Shown: positions 48,769 through 57,975 of the stretch, one piece after another
How the letters are laid out: every line of letters begins with the position of its first letter
How positions within the stretch are numbered: the first letter of the stretch is position 1
Source: Streptomyces sp. GKU 895
GTDB lineage: Bacteria > Actinomycetota > Actinomycetes > Streptomycetales > Streptomycetaceae
Assembly: GCA_002027195.1 (NCBI GenBank)
Contig: MWJO01000013.1
Span: 51,475 to 115,474 of the forward strand
Reading direction: 5' to 3'
Length of the DNA stretch: 64,000 nucleotides
Program-made: the position numbers and the translations under genes
Notes under the pieces: model-generated
Seen by the model: only the letters and a program-made list of their open reading frames with translations
Told to the model about the DNA's origin: nothing
Database searches by the model: none

Positions 48769-50088
48769 GCCGGCGCCCGCGTGGTGGTCGACGAGCGCCG
48801 GGACCGCCTTGACCGGGTCGACCTTGGTCCGCAGGGTGGGCGTCCAGCCGGCGCCGGACTCCAGGGTCTCGGCCGGGATCCCGGCGTTGTGGACCGCGAT
48901 CAGATCGGTGACGACCCCGTTCACGGTGTTGTCGGCGGCGGTCAGCGGCGACACGTTCCACCGCTTGAGCACCTTGGCCGCGCTGATCCCCGCCGGCAGC
49001 GTGAACGCGTTGTGCTCGGCGACGAGTTGGGACTCCTTGCCGATGCCGAAGCTGTAGGCGTAGTCGTCGTCCGCCACGAAGTGGTTGTTGTACGAGTCGA
49101 CCTGCCCGAAGCGGACCCGCGGGGCGCGCTCGACCAGGTTCGAGAACAGGTTGTGATGGAACGTCACCTTCAGGTGGCCCCGGTCGACCGCCGTGGTGGC
49201 GGCGCTGTCGCTGTTGCCGATGAGGATCGTCTTGTCGTGGTCGGCGAAGACGTTCCAGGAGGCGGTGACGTAGTCGGCCCCCTTGACGATGTCCAGCTCA
49301 CCGTCGTGCTGCTGGTAGAGCATGCCGAAGTAGGTGGGCGCGGCGCTGTCGGGGTGGGAGCCGTCGGTGAAGGTGTTGTGGTCGATCCACACATGGGTGG
49401 AGCCGTAGACGACGGCGGTGTCGTACTCGGAGTTCCAGTTGCCCTTGTCGCCGTCGGTGGGGTCCCACTGCGGGAAGCAGTCGATCGGGCTCTCGAAGGT
49501 CAGGTTGCGGACGATGACGTTGTCGACGCCGGTGATCTGGAGGCTGGCGCCCTTGAAGCCCGCGTTCCTGCCGATGCCGACGATGGTGGTGTTGGCGGGG
49601 ACGGCGGCCTTGATGACCTTGTTCTGGTTGGCGGCGGAGGCCGCCCGCAGCCCTTCCGGACTGTCGGCCGGCTCGCCCGACAGGTCGGTGTCGAGGCCCC
49701 AGACCTCGGGCGCGTACTTGGCGAGGTAGGCGTCGAAGTCGTACCCCTCGGCGGCGAAGGCGTCACAGCCCTCGGAGACGGCGTCGATGGTCCCCCTGAC
49801 CTTGATGATCTTCGGCGCGTCGCCGTCGGCGGCGAGGGCGGCCTTGAACTCGGCCCAGGTGGAGACGGTGTGGACGTGGTCGGCGTCGGCCTGGGCACCG
49901 CCGGTGGTCCCGGTGCCGTACGAGGCCCAGCCGTCGTCCGCCGGCAGGGTCTGCCGCGCGAGGTCCCGTCCCTGCGCCTGGGCGCCGGGGCCGGTCACGG
50001 CGAGGACGAGGGCGGTGCAGCCGGCCACGGCGGCGGCGCGCGCCATCGAGATCGCTGTGACATGCCCATGCCATTTCTGAGTCTTCAT
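48757..50088 (-). CDS. Secreted pectate lyase (PL1)
   Basis: 443-aa secreted beta-helix lyase, intact. N-terminal signal peptide (AVAGCTALVLAVTGPGAQAQ). PL1 features: IIKVRGTIDAV, NTTIVGIGRNAGFKGASLQI, NVIVRNLTFESPIDCFPQWDPTDGD, HVWIDHNTFTDG with calcium-binding Asp residues, FHHNLFSNLVERAPRVRFGQVDSYNNHF including the catalytic Arg in PRVR. Works with the PL9 enzyme and the two pectinesterases. Confidence 0.94.
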   Translation of the reverse strand: MKTQKWHGHVTAISMARAAAVAGCTALVLAVTGPGAQAQGRDLARQTLPADDGWASYGTGTTGGAQADADHVHTVSTWAEFKAALAADGDAPKIIKVRGTIDAVSEGCDAFAAEGYDFDAYLAKYAPEVWGLDTDLSGEPADSPEGLRAASAANQNKVIKAAVPANTTIVGIGRNAGFKGASLQITGVDNVIVRNLTFESPIDCFPQWDPTDGDKGNWNSEYDTAVVYGSTHVWIDHNTFTDGSHPDSAAPTYFGMLYQQHDGELDIVKGADYVTASWNVFADHDKTILIGNSDSAATTAVDRGHLKVTFHHNLFSNLVERAPRVRFGQVDSYNNHFVADDDYAYSFGIGKESQLVAEHNAFTLPAGISAAKVLKRWNVSPLTAADNTVNGVVTDLIAVHNAGIPAETLESGAGWTPTLRTKVDPVKAVPALVDHHAGAGNAC

Positions 50089-50125
50089 GGTGCGGCTCTC
50101 TTTTCAGGTCGGTGGGTCCGGACGG

Positions 50126-50920
50126 TTACGCGGTGGCCTCGGGCCAGGTGATCCAGGAGACGGGGATCTCGTCGTCCAGGCGGCGGACGTCCTGCGGACG
50201 CAGCACCCGGGTCCGCAACAGCTCCCGCACCACGAGCCGCGCCACCGCGATCGCGCCCGGCGGGTTGAAGTGCGTGTTGTCCTGTTCGGTCGCGGTCCAG
50301 TTGAAGTACGTCTTGGTCTCCTCGACCCCGAGCCGCTGCCACAGGGCGAGGGACAGCGCCTGGATGTCGAGCAGCGCCACGCCCTCCTCCTGGGCCAGCG
50401 CCCGCACCGCCGCCGGGTAGTCGCCGTGGGTCGGCAGGGCGTTGCCGGCCGCGTCGAACTTCCGCCGCTCGACGGAGGTGGCGAGCACGGGCCGGGCACC
50501 ATGGGCGCGGGCGCCGTCGATGTACAGCCGCAGATGGTCCTGGTACGTCGTCCAGGGTTCGGTGTACCGGGTCGGGTCGGCGGACTTCTCGTCGTTGTGC
50601 CCGAACTGGACGAGGAGGAAGTCCCCGGGCCGAATGGCCGCGAGGATCGCATCGAGCCGGCCCTCATCCACGAAACTCTTCGAACTCCGCCCGTTCACCG
50701 CGTGATTGGCGACGGGCCGGTCCTTGTGCAGAAAGAAGGGAAGTGCCATGCCCCACCCGGTCTCGGGAGCGGCGTCGGCGTATTTCTGGGCGGCGGTGGA
50801 GTCACCGGCGATCCAGACGGTGCGATGACGGGAGGCGGCCTGAGCGGTACCGGTGGCCGCGAAAGCGAGGGGAACGGCGGCGAGGGCCGCGGAAGTGATC
50901 TGACGGCGACTGATGGACAT
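50126..50920 (-). CDS. Rhamnogalacturonan acetylesterase (CE12)
   Basis: 264-aa SGNH hydrolase with a Tat-like signal (SISRRQITSAALAAVPLAFAATGTAQA). Block I GDST at residues 39-42 (nucleophile Ser41), block III FGHNDE and block V Asp/His in DNTHFNPPGA. These are the CE12 hallmarks. Removes acetyl groups from rhamnogalacturonan I. ATG at 50920, GAAAGG upstream. 38 bases after it comes the PL1 gene. Confidence 0.92.
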   Translation of the reverse strand: MSISRRQITSAALAAVPLAFAATGTAQAASRHRTVWIAGDSTAAQKYADAAPETGWGMALPFFLHKDRPVANHAVNGRSSKSFVDEGRLDAILAAIRPGDFLLVQFGHNDEKSADPTRYTEPWTTYQDHLRLYIDGARAHGARPVLATSVERRKFDAAGNALPTHGDYPAAVRALAQEEGVALLDIQALSLALWQRLGVEETKTYFNWTATEQDNTHFNPPGAIAVARLVVRELLRTRVLRPQDVRRLDDEIPVSWITWPEATA

Positions 50921-50940
50921 GCGGTGCCTTTCTGCCCTGG

Positions 50941-50997
50941 GGGCGCGGGGCTGTATCCATGTGCGGCTCCGCCGCGCAGGCGCGACCGGCCACGACG
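50941..50997. repeat. Interspersed Streptomyces repeat
   Basis: The spacer between the binding-protein stop and the CE12 start contains, on the minus strand, GTCGTGGCCGGTCGCGC, CGGCGGAGCCGCAC and CCCCGCGCCCCC, the modules of a very common Streptomyces intergenic element. The first module recurs at 62311. Confidence 0.6.
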
Positions 50998-51044
50998 AAC
51001 CCCGCTCCCCCACGAACCAAAACCACCCGGGCTTCGGAAAAAGA

Positions 51045-52388
51045 TCAGCCCTTCTGCGCATTCCACTCCGCCTGGGCGTCGTTCAACTGGTCGGCCAGCG
51101 TGTCCAGGAAGTCCTTCGCGCTCATCTTCCCGAGCAGCACCTTCTGGAAGTTCGGCTCGTTGTCGGCCTTGGAGATGGTCCCCCAGTCGGGCAGGTAGTA
51201 CGGCAGCTGGACAATGGTGGTCGACCCGTCGGTCAGCGCGCCGGCGGCCAGCTTCGTGGGCTCGGCCTTCGAGATCCACGCGTCCTGGGCCGCCTCGGTG
51301 TTCGCCGGCACCTGCCCCGCGGACTCGTTGAACTTCGAGTTCGCCGCGTGCGAGACCGCGAACTCGATGAACTTCCAGGCCGCTTCCTTGTTCTTGGAGC
51401 TCTTGAACAGACCGATGCCGTCGACGGGGTTGGACACCTGCACGCGCTTGCCGGAGGGGCCGATCGGCTGCGGAATGCCACGGAACTTCCCGACGCCGAG
51501 CGACTTCACGTGGTCCTGGTAGGAGCCGAGGTTGTGGTTGAGCATTCCGATCGTGCCGGAATCCCACTGGGCGACCATCTTGGTGAAGTCGTTGTTGAGG
51601 TCGGCGGACGGGGTGTCCTTCTTGTAGAGCGCGGCGTACTTCTCCAGCGCCTCGACGTTCTTCGGGTCGTTGACCGTGGTCTTGTCCCCGTCCCAGAAGG
51701 ACGTGATGCCGCTCTGCCCGTACATCGCGTCCAGCGCCTGGGCGATGGAGCCGGCGCCGCCGCGGATGGTGTAACCGAACTCGTTCTTCTTGGCGTTGGT
51801 CAGTTTCTCCGCGGCCTCGTAGAACTTGTCCCAGGTCGCCGGCTCGTCCAGGCCCGCTTTCTTGAACAGGTCGGTGCGGTAGTAGAGCACGCCGTTGTTC
51901 GCGGAGGTCGGCACGGAGTACAGCGTGTCGTCGACACCGCCGGCCGCCTTCATCGAGGTGAGCATGTCCTTGTTGAGCTTGCCGTCGAGGGAGGACGTGG
52001 CGAGCCGGTCGTCGACGGGCTCCAGCACCTTCTGGGCGGAGAAGCTGGCGATCATCGCCGCGCCGACTCCGCCGACGTCCGGCAGACCGCCGCCCTGGAT
52101 GGCGGTCTCGACCTTGGACTGGTAGTCCGCGGCGGGGATGCCGACGTATTCGACGTCGATGTCCGGGTTGGCCTTCTCGAAGTCGGCGATGATCGCCTTC
52201 CAGGCGTCGGTGCGGACACCGCCGTTGTTGTCCCAGAAGACGATCTTGCCCTTGCCGCTGCCTTCGTCGCCCTTGTCGCCGCCGGTGCCGCTGCCGTCGT
52301 CACCGCAGGCGGTGGCGGTCAGGGCGAGGACGGAACCCAGGGCGACCGCCACGGCGGCGTGCCTGCTTCTGCGGATGTTGATCTTCAT
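51045..52388 (-). CDS. Sugar ABC transporter substrate-binding lipoprotein
   Basis: Extracellular solute-binding protein family 1, 447 aa from the ATG at 52388 (MKINIRRSRH); a start 30 bases upstream lacks a better ribosome binding site. Lipoprotein signal ending TATAC (Cys about 28) and a Gly/Asp-rich linker. Family segments: IVFWDNNGGV, WKAIIADFEKANPDIDVEYVG, DVGGVGAAMIASF, LYSVPTSANNGVLYYRTDLFKKAGLDEPATWDKFYEAAEKL, and GIGLFKSSKNKEAAWKFIEF. Preceded by a perfect palindromic operator. Presumably captures pectin- or arabinan-derived oligosaccharides for the permeases at 56-58 kb. Confidence 0.94.
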   Translation of the reverse strand: MKINIRRSRHAAVAVALGSVLALTATACGDDGSGTGGDKGDEGSGKGKIVFWDNNGGVRTDAWKAIIADFEKANPDIDVEYVGIPAADYQSKVETAIQGGGLPDVGGVGAAMIASFSAQKVLEPVDDRLATSSLDGKLNKDMLTSMKAAGGVDDTLYSVPTSANNGVLYYRTDLFKKAGLDEPATWDKFYEAAEKLTNAKKNEFGYTIRGGAGSIAQALDAMYGQSGITSFWDGDKTTVNDPKNVEALEKYAALYKKDTPSADLNNDFTKMVAQWDSGTIGMLNHNLGSYQDHVKSLGVGKFRGIPQPIGPSGKRVQVSNPVDGIGLFKSSKNKEAAWKFIEFAVSHAANSKFNESAGQVPANTEAAQDAWISKAEPTKLAAGALTDGSTTIVQLPYYLPDWGTISKADNEPNFQKVLLGKMSAKDFLDTLADQLNDAQAEWNAQKG

Positions 52389-52444
52389 GGGTCGGCTCTC
52401 TTCTTCTAAATCAGACACTTCTTTCGACCGGGCCTTCCGGTCTC

Positions 52445-52458
52445 GGCAAGCGCTTGCC
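52445..52458. promoter_or_regulatory. LacI-type operator palindrome before the sugar-binding protein gene
   Basis: Perfect 14-bp palindrome GGCAAGCGCTTGCC, 57 bases upstream of the binding-protein ATG. The AAGCGCTT core recurs before the permease genes at 57990. CG-centred palindromes of this form are typical LacI-family operators in Streptomyces; no LacI gene is in the window. Confidence 0.65.
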
Positions 52459-52495
52459 TCGGAGGTGCGTCATCGAGGCGTGCGTAGGAGGTGCG

Positions 52496-54001
52496 TTACA
52501 GAGAGGTGATCCTGAACCGCGTGAAAGCGGCCGCGCCCGCGTGACCGCCTCCGGTGGGCGCGAGGGCCACGAGGCCGAGCAGGGCGCCCACCCAGCGCCA
52601 CGGGGTGGCGGCGAAGACGGGGCCCGAGGGGCGCGGGCCGTCGCCGGTGTCGTGGAGGAAGCGGCAGCGGGCGCCCGCGCCGACCTCGATCCGCAGCCGT
52701 ACCCGCCCCTCGGGGACGACGCGCGGGCGGTCGGCGTCGCGTTCGCGCTCGGCGTTGCCCTCGGCGAACCGGTGCACGACCTGGACCGTGCCGTCGGCGC
52801 CGCGCTCCAGGCCGATCCAGCCGAACGCGTCCCCGAGCACCACCAGCCCGGCCCGCGCGCCCGGCTCCTCGCTGTCGAGGCGGAGGTCGACCTCGACGGC
52901 GGACGGCGTGCCGGGCAGCCGCTGGGTGAGGACGTTCGGCAGTTTGCGCAGGTCGTGCGCGTCGGCCGAGCGGACGCAGGTCAGCCGGAGGCCGTCGGCG
53001 GAGTGCTGGGTGGCCCAGCCGTCCTCGGGATTGGCGGTCCAGCTCCACTGGCGGCCGAAGCGTCCGCCGGGGAAGTCGTCGTCGGTGGCGGGCGCGGCCG
53101 GCGGCTGCGGCGGCAGTTCGGGCTTTCGGTGTACGGCGACGGGGGCGCCCTCGTCCCCGATCACCGGCCAGCCGTCCGCGCCCCAGCGCATCGGCTGGAG
53201 GTGGACGACCCTGCCGTAGGCGCCGCGCTGCTGGAAGTGCAGGAACCAGTCCTCACCGGACGGGGTGCGGACCCAGCCGCCCTGGTGGGGGCCGTTGACG
53301 TCGGTGTCCTTCTGCTCCAGGACGATGCGCTCCTCGTACGGCCCGAAGAACCCGCGCGACCGGAAGGCGCCCTGCCAGCCGGTCTCCACTCCCCCGGCCG
53401 GGGCGAATATCCAGAACCAGCCGTCGTGCCGGTAGAGCTTGGGGCCTTCGAGGGTGAACCACCCCGGTATCCGGTCGCCGTCGACGATCACCTTGCCCTC
53501 GTCGAGGAGTTCGGTGCCGTCGGGACGCATGCGGTGGCCGGTGAGGCGGTTCTTGACGCCGGAGCGGGACTTGGCCCAGCCGTGCACGAGGTAGGCCTCG
53601 CCGGTCTCCTCGTCCCACAGGGGGCAGGCGTCGATGAGGCCCTTGCCCTCCTTCAGGAGGTGCGGGCGGCTCCAAGGGCCCCTGATCCCAAGGGCGTTGA
53701 TCTGGAAGATGCCCTGGTCGGGGTCGCCCCAGAAGATCCAGAAGCGTTCGTCGTGGTACCTCAGGGACGGTGCCCAGACGCCGCAGTCGTGCCGCGGAGT
53801 CCTGAACTCGGCTGCGGGTTCCAGGCGTTCGAGGGCGTGGCCGACCAGGGTCCAGTGGACGAGGTCGCGGGAGTGCAGCAGCGGCAGGCCGGGGGCGCGG
53901 CCGAAGCTGGAGGCGGTGAGGTAGAAGTCGTCGCCGACGCGGACGACGTCCGGGTCGGACCAGTCGGCGTCGAGGATCGGGTTGGTGTAGGTCGCGGTCA
54001 C
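52496..54001 (-). CDS. Glycoside hydrolase family 43 (beta-xylosidase / alpha-arabinofuranosidase type)
   Basis: 501 aa, intact, no signal peptide, so probably cytoplasmic. Five-bladed propeller opening NPILDADWSDPDVVRVGDDFYLTASSF with the general-base Asp (about residue 16), HDCGVWAPSLRYHD, pKa-modulating Asp in LIDACPLWDEETGEAYLVHGW and acid Glu in FTLEGPKLYRHDGWFWI; a C-terminal GH43_C2-like beta-sandwich follows (from about 300). GTG start overlaps the previous stop. Would cleave imported arabino- or xylo-oligosaccharides. Confidence 0.93.
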   Translation of the reverse strand: MTATYTNPILDADWSDPDVVRVGDDFYLTASSFGRAPGLPLLHSRDLVHWTLVGHALERLEPAAEFRTPRHDCGVWAPSLRYHDERFWIFWGDPDQGIFQINALGIRGPWSRPHLLKEGKGLIDACPLWDEETGEAYLVHGWAKSRSGVKNRLTGHRMRPDGTELLDEGKVIVDGDRIPGWFTLEGPKLYRHDGWFWIFAPAGGVETGWQGAFRSRGFFGPYEERIVLEQKDTDVNGPHQGGWVRTPSGEDWFLHFQQRGAYGRVVHLQPMRWGADGWPVIGDEGAPVAVHRKPELPPQPPAAPATDDDFPGGRFGRQWSWTANPEDGWATQHSADGLRLTCVRSADAHDLRKLPNVLTQRLPGTPSAVEVDLRLDSEEPGARAGLVVLGDAFGWIGLERGADGTVQVVHRFAEGNAERERDADRPRVVPEGRVRLRIEVGAGARCRFLHDTGDGPRPSGPVFAATPWRWVGALLGLVALAPTGGGHAGAAAFTRFRITSL

Positions 54002-54842
54002 CGGCTCACCGCCTTGCGGACGAGCGCGGCGGCGCCGTGCCGGTCGAGGCGGCCGTCGGCGACGACGGTGACGACCCGGCGTACGAGCGTGTCACCGGCG
54101 GCGATCGGCACCCGCTCGGTGTGCGCCAACGACGAGCCCACGCCCGGGTATTCGGCGGTGCGCACGAACCACGGGTCGCGGCGGGTCCGCTCGGTGGCCC
54201 CGGCGAGGACCAGCGTCCAGGTGGAGCCGACGAGGGCGAGCCAGTCGGCTCGCCGGCCGTGCACCTCGGGCTCCCCCTCGGTGTCGGCGGTGAAGACGTC
54301 CGGCGCCCGCTCCTCCTTGCGGGCCCGCCAGAAGAATCCCCCGTACGCGGCTCCGGGGCGGCCGTTGGTGGCCGGGCTGCCGATCGAGAGCGGGCGGTCG
54401 GTGACGTTGGTGAGCGCGAACGTGAAGTCCAACGCCCAGGCGGTGTCGGTGAGTTCGGCGGCCACCACGGTCCGGCGCTCGCGCAGCAGCTCGCCGCCCG
54501 CGGCGACCCAGCGCAGCTCCTCCACGAACCCGTCCGGGTCGCGCAACTGGAACGCGGTGTGCCGCTGGGCGCCGTGGTTGTCGAGCTCGGTGGGGCCCTG
54601 GTCGCGGACGTAGGTACGGCCGCCCCAGAAGTTGTGCCCCTCGACGTCGGGAACGGCGACACCGACGCCGAGGTGGTGCGGGTGGTCGGCGGGGCTGAGC
54701 TCGGTGACAGCCGTGCCGGCCAGGGTGGTGACCGGATGGAGGTAAGGGCGCGGCGAGAGCCGGGCGGGCAGCTCGGGCCGGGTGACACAGCGGCCGACCG
54801 GGCGGCCGCCACACGCAGGACCGGGGTGTCATGGGGCGTCAT
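53998..54842 (-). CDS. DUF6807 (PmoA-like) protein (one frameshift)
   Basis: ATG at 54842 overlaps the stop of the Gfo/Idh gene. After MTPHDTPVLRVAAARS the frame is lost near 54794 (one G missing); corrected, it continues GRCVTRPELPARLSPRPYLHPVTTLAG..., SPADHPHHLGVGVAVPDVEGHNFWGG and, in the open downstream frame, FFWRARKEERAPDVFTAD. The H-P-H-H and NFWGG segments are typical of the PmoA/DUF6807 family, beta-sandwich proteins often found beside sugar oxidoreductases and glycosidases. Biochemical role unknown. About 280 aa joined. Confidence 0.8.
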
Positions 54843-55981
54843 CAGGTGCTCACCTCTCTCGGTGGCGCCCAGGGGACGCCCAGCTCGGAGAACAGGGCGA
54901 GGGTGTCGGCGGAGGCCGCGACCAGTCCGTCGACGCCGGGGACGACCCGGCGGTCGTCCACGAGGTGCCAGGCGTCGCGGGGCAGCGGGGCCGGGTCGGG
55001 GGCGGTGCGGATGGCTTCGACGACCTTCATGAAGGCACCGGTCTCGTCCGGCGGGACCAGCAGGTCGGTGCCGTCGGTGAGGTGGTCGACGAGGTTCTCC
55101 AGCAGGTCGGTGCTGCCGTACTCGAACTCCTCGGGGCCGTGGCCCGCGCGCTGGAGCAGGACGCGGTCCTGCTTGTACCAGAACGTGATGCGGCCGCGGC
55201 TGCCGTGCACGAGGACGTACGGGTCGCCCGGGTGCTCGGCGCACAGCGTCGCCGCGACGGTGACGGGGCGGCCCTGTGCCGTGGTGACGCGGACGCACGA
55301 GGTGTCGTCGGACTCGATGTCGTTGGCGCGCAGCAGCTCGGTCCGGATGCCGGTGACGTCCTCGGCGCGTGTGGAGCCGCTCAGGGCGAGCCCGGTGGCG
55401 ACGGCGTGCGCGAGCGGGTTGGTGAGCGCGCCGTCGATGACGTCGACGCCGTGCAGGCGCCGCTTGCCGGCCCAGGGGGCCCGCCGGTAGTAGGACTCCG
55501 GGCGGGCCCAGGCGCCCGCGCCGCCGATCCCGGAGATCTCCCCGATCGCCCCCTCGGCGATCAGCCGCCGGATCGCGGGCACGGCGTGCGAACCCAGCGA
55601 CTGGAAGCCGATCTGGCAGACGACCCCGGCCGCGGCGACCCCGTCGGCCATCCGCCGGAACTCCGCGTACGACGGCGCCGGCGGCTTCTCCAGCAGGATG
55701 TGCGCGCCACGCCGAGCCGCTTCCAGCGCCAGGTCCGTGTGGGTCGGGATCGGCGTGCAGATCACCGCGATCCGGGCGCCCGTGGCGTCGAGCAGGGCAC
55801 CGAGGTCGGCGGACTGCTCGGGCGTGCCGAGCCCCTCCGGGAGCTCCGCGGCCTCCAGCGGGGTCAGCTCGCAGATGCCCGCGAGCCGCACGATCCCCTT
55901 GTCCTGGAGCCGGCGGATGTTCTCCAGGTGCCAGCGGCCGTGGCCGCGCGCGCCCGCCAGAACGATGTCTGCGGTGCTCAT
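54842..55981 (-). CDS. Gfo/Idh/MocA-family oxidoreductase
   Basis: 379-aa NAD(P)-dependent sugar dehydrogenase-like protein. Rossmann opening DIVLAGARGHGRWHLENI, AVICTPIPTHTDLALEAARRGAHILLEKPPA with the family EKP motif (catalytic Lys), and HGVDVIDGALTNPLAHAVATG. ATG with GGGAGG at six bases. Placed between permeases and DUF6807/GH43; probably oxidises the sugar released inside the cell, but the substrate is not evident. Confidence 0.9.
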   Translation of the reverse strand: MSTADIVLAGARGHGRWHLENIRRLQDKGIVRLAGICELTPLEAAELPEGLGTPEQSADLGALLDATGARIAVICTPIPTHTDLALEAARRGAHILLEKPPAPSYAEFRRMADGVAAAGVVCQIGFQSLGSHAVPAIRRLIAEGAIGEISGIGGAGAWARPESYYRRAPWAGKRRLHGVDVIDGALTNPLAHAVATGLALSGSTRAEDVTGIRTELLRANDIESDDTSCVRVTTAQGRPVTVAATLCAEHPGDPYVLVHGSRGRITFWYKQDRVLLQRAGHGPEEFEYGSTDLLENLVDHLTDGTDLLVPPDETGAFMKVVEAIRTAPDPAPLPRDAWHLVDDRRVVPGVDGLVAASADTLALFSELGVPWAPPREVST

Positions 55982-56131
55982 GGAAGCCTCCCTGCGCCCG
56001 CGCCGCGCGCCACCCGTCGCCGGCCGCCTCGGCGCTGTCGATCTTTGTGTGCAGGGTAGGCGCGCGGTCGAGGCCGTAGCCGTCCGTGGTGTGGTCGGCG
56101 CGGCTCGGACGGTCGGTGACACGAACTCTCA

Positions 56132-57025
56132 TCAGCCCTTCACCGCCCCCGCGCTGAAGCCCGTGATCAGCCACTTCTGGATGAAGGCGAAGACGAGGAC
56201 CACGGGTACGGCCGCGATGATGCCGCCCGCGGCGAGCGCGCCGAGGTCGACGCTGTCCGCGCCCATCAGGGTGTTGAGACCGACCGGGATGGTCTGTTTC
56301 TCGGGGTTGTTGAGGAACATCAGGGCGAACAGGAAGTGGTTCCAGGAGTGCACGAAGGCGAAGGAGCCGACGGCGATCAGACCGGGCCGCAGCAGGGGCA
56401 GTACGACGATCCGGAACGCGGTGAGGCGGTTGCAGCCGTCCACCCAGGCCGCCTCTTCCAGGGAAGGGGGCACGTTCTTGATGAAGTTGCTGATCAGGAT
56501 GATCGACAGCGGCAGCTGGAAGACCGTCTCGGCGATGATCACACTGCCCAGCGAGTTGATCATCTGGATCTTGGCGAAGATCTCGAACAACGGCACCAGC
56601 AGCAGTGCGCCCGGCACGAACTGGGAGCACAGCAGACCCAGCATGAACGCCCGCTTGATCCTGAAGTCGAACCGCGCGAGGGCGTAGCCGCCGGCCAGCG
56701 CGACCAGGGTCGTCAGGACCAGGGTGGCGACCCCGACGAGGACGCTGTTCTGGAAGTAGGTACCGAACTCACGCTCCGTCCACACCTTCTCGAAGTGGTC
56801 GAGGGTCATGGGCCAGGGCACGAGTGAGGTCGACCCGGTCGGGCGGAGCGCGAAGAGCAGGATCCAGTAGAACGGGATGAGGGTGAAGAGCAGGTAGACC
56901 GACAGCGGGAGGTAGATCTGCCAGCGGGGCACGTCGTCCCAGGCGCGCTGGCCGGCCTTGGGGCGGACCGGCGGCGGGGACGTACGGACCTCGGGCACGA
57001 CCGGGGTGGCTTCCTTGATGCTCAC
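56132..57025 (-). CDS. Carbohydrate ABC transporter permease (second subunit)
   Basis: MalG-type permease, 297 aa, six predicted helices (first VYLLFTLIPFYWILLFALRP). Coupling EAA loop: LEEAAWVDGCNRLTAFRIVVLPLLRPG. GTG start at 57025 overlaps the first permease stop by four bases. It is followed by a 150-base gap (no gene seen) before the Gfo/Idh gene. Confidence 0.95.
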   Translation of the reverse strand: MSIKEATPVVPEVRTSPPPVRPKAGQRAWDDVPRWQIYLPLSVYLLFTLIPFYWILLFALRPTGSTSLVPWPMTLDHFEKVWTEREFGTYFQNSVLVGVATLVLTTLVALAGGYALARFDFRIKRAFMLGLLCSQFVPGALLLVPLFEIFAKIQMINSLGSVIIAETVFQLPLSIILISNFIKNVPPSLEEAAWVDGCNRLTAFRIVVLPLLRPGLIAVGSFAFVHSWNHFLFALMFLNNPEKQTIPVGLNTLMGADSVDLGALAAGGIIAAVPVVLVFAFIQKWLITGFSAGAVKG

Positions 57026-57954
57026 TTCTCGCCTCCGAACTTGCTCAGGCGCAGATAGACCATCGAGCAGAAGAGAAGGATCACGAACGCCACCGTCGTC
57101 AGGGCGGACGCGTAGCCGAAGTTGTGGGCGTCCACGCTGGTGTTGGCGATGTAGAGCGGCAGGGTCGTCGTCTCGCCGGCGGGGCCGCCGCCGGTGAGGG
57201 TGTAGAGCAGGTCGACGTTGTTGAACTCCCAGACCGCGCGCAGCAGCGTGGACAGCACGATCGCGTCCTTCAGGTGCGGCAGCGTGATGTGCCAGAACTG
57301 CTTGAGGCGGCTTGCCCCGTCGACCTCGGCGGCCTCGTACAGGTCCTTCGACACGGACTGGAGGTCGGCGAGGATCAGGATCGCGAAGAAGGGCACCCCG
57401 CGCCACAGGTCGGCGACGATCGCCGCCGGGAACACGGTCGAGGTGTCCGACAGCCAGCTCGTGCCGTACGACCCGATGCCCAGGTCGGCGAGGTAACGGG
57501 TGATCCCGGTCTGGGAGTTGTAGAGCAGCACCCAGATCGCGGAGGTCAGCACACCGGAGACGGCCCACGGCGAGAAGACCATGGCACGGCCGAGCGCCCG
57601 CCCGACGAAGGTCTGGTTGACGATGAGCGCCAGCGCGAGACCGAACAGCAGCTGGAGGCCGATCTCGACGAAGACCCACTTGGCGCTGAAGGCCAGCGTG
57701 TCCCAGAAGGCCGGGTCGTCGGTGAAGATCTTCGTGAAGTTGTCGAAGCCCGCGTAGCCGTTGCGCCACGGCTTGGTCGGGTTGTAGTTCTGCAGGCTGT
57801 AGTAGAAGACGCTGATCACCGGATAGGCGATGAAGCCCAGCATGAGCAGGGCCGCCGGTGCGATCAGCAGGTAGGGCAGCCTGCGCGGGGCGGCGGAGGC
57901 ACGGCGCCGCCGGGGTGGCGCGGGCGGTTTCGCCACGGCTGCGGCTTGGGCCAT
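57022..57954 (-). CDS. Carbohydrate ABC transporter permease (first subunit)
   Basis: MalF-type permease of 310 aa with a basic cytosolic N-terminus (PRRRRASAAPRR) and six helices. EAA loop: YEAAEVDGASRLKQFWHITLPHL; GFDNFTKIFTDDPAFWDTLAFS is the usual periplasmic-side segment. No ATPase gene accompanies the pair; in Streptomyces such importers usually share the MsiK ATPase. Confidence 0.95.
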   Translation of the reverse strand: MAQAAAVAKPPAPPRRRRASAAPRRLPYLLIAPAALLMLGFIAYPVISVFYYSLQNYNPTKPWRNGYAGFDNFTKIFTDDPAFWDTLAFSAKWVFVEIGLQLLFGLALALIVNQTFVGRALGRAMVFSPWAVSGVLTSAIWVLLYNSQTGITRYLADLGIGSYGTSWLSDTSTVFPAAIVADLWRGVPFFAILILADLQSVSKDLYEAAEVDGASRLKQFWHITLPHLKDAIVLSTLLRAVWEFNNVDLLYTLTGGGPAGETTTLPLYIANTSVDAHNFGYASALTTVAFVILLFCSMVYLRLSKFGGEK

Positions 57955-57975
57955 GACTGTTCTCCGATCGGTTCG

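Noticed and set aside
48436..50151. 571-codon plus-strand frame opposite the PL1 lyase
   Set aside because: No recognisable domain; antisense to a well-supported lyase.
54006..56630. Long minus-strand frame spanning DUF6807, Gfo/Idh and permease
   Set aside because: It crosses several genes out of frame; only its first residues coincide with the DUF6807 start before the indel.
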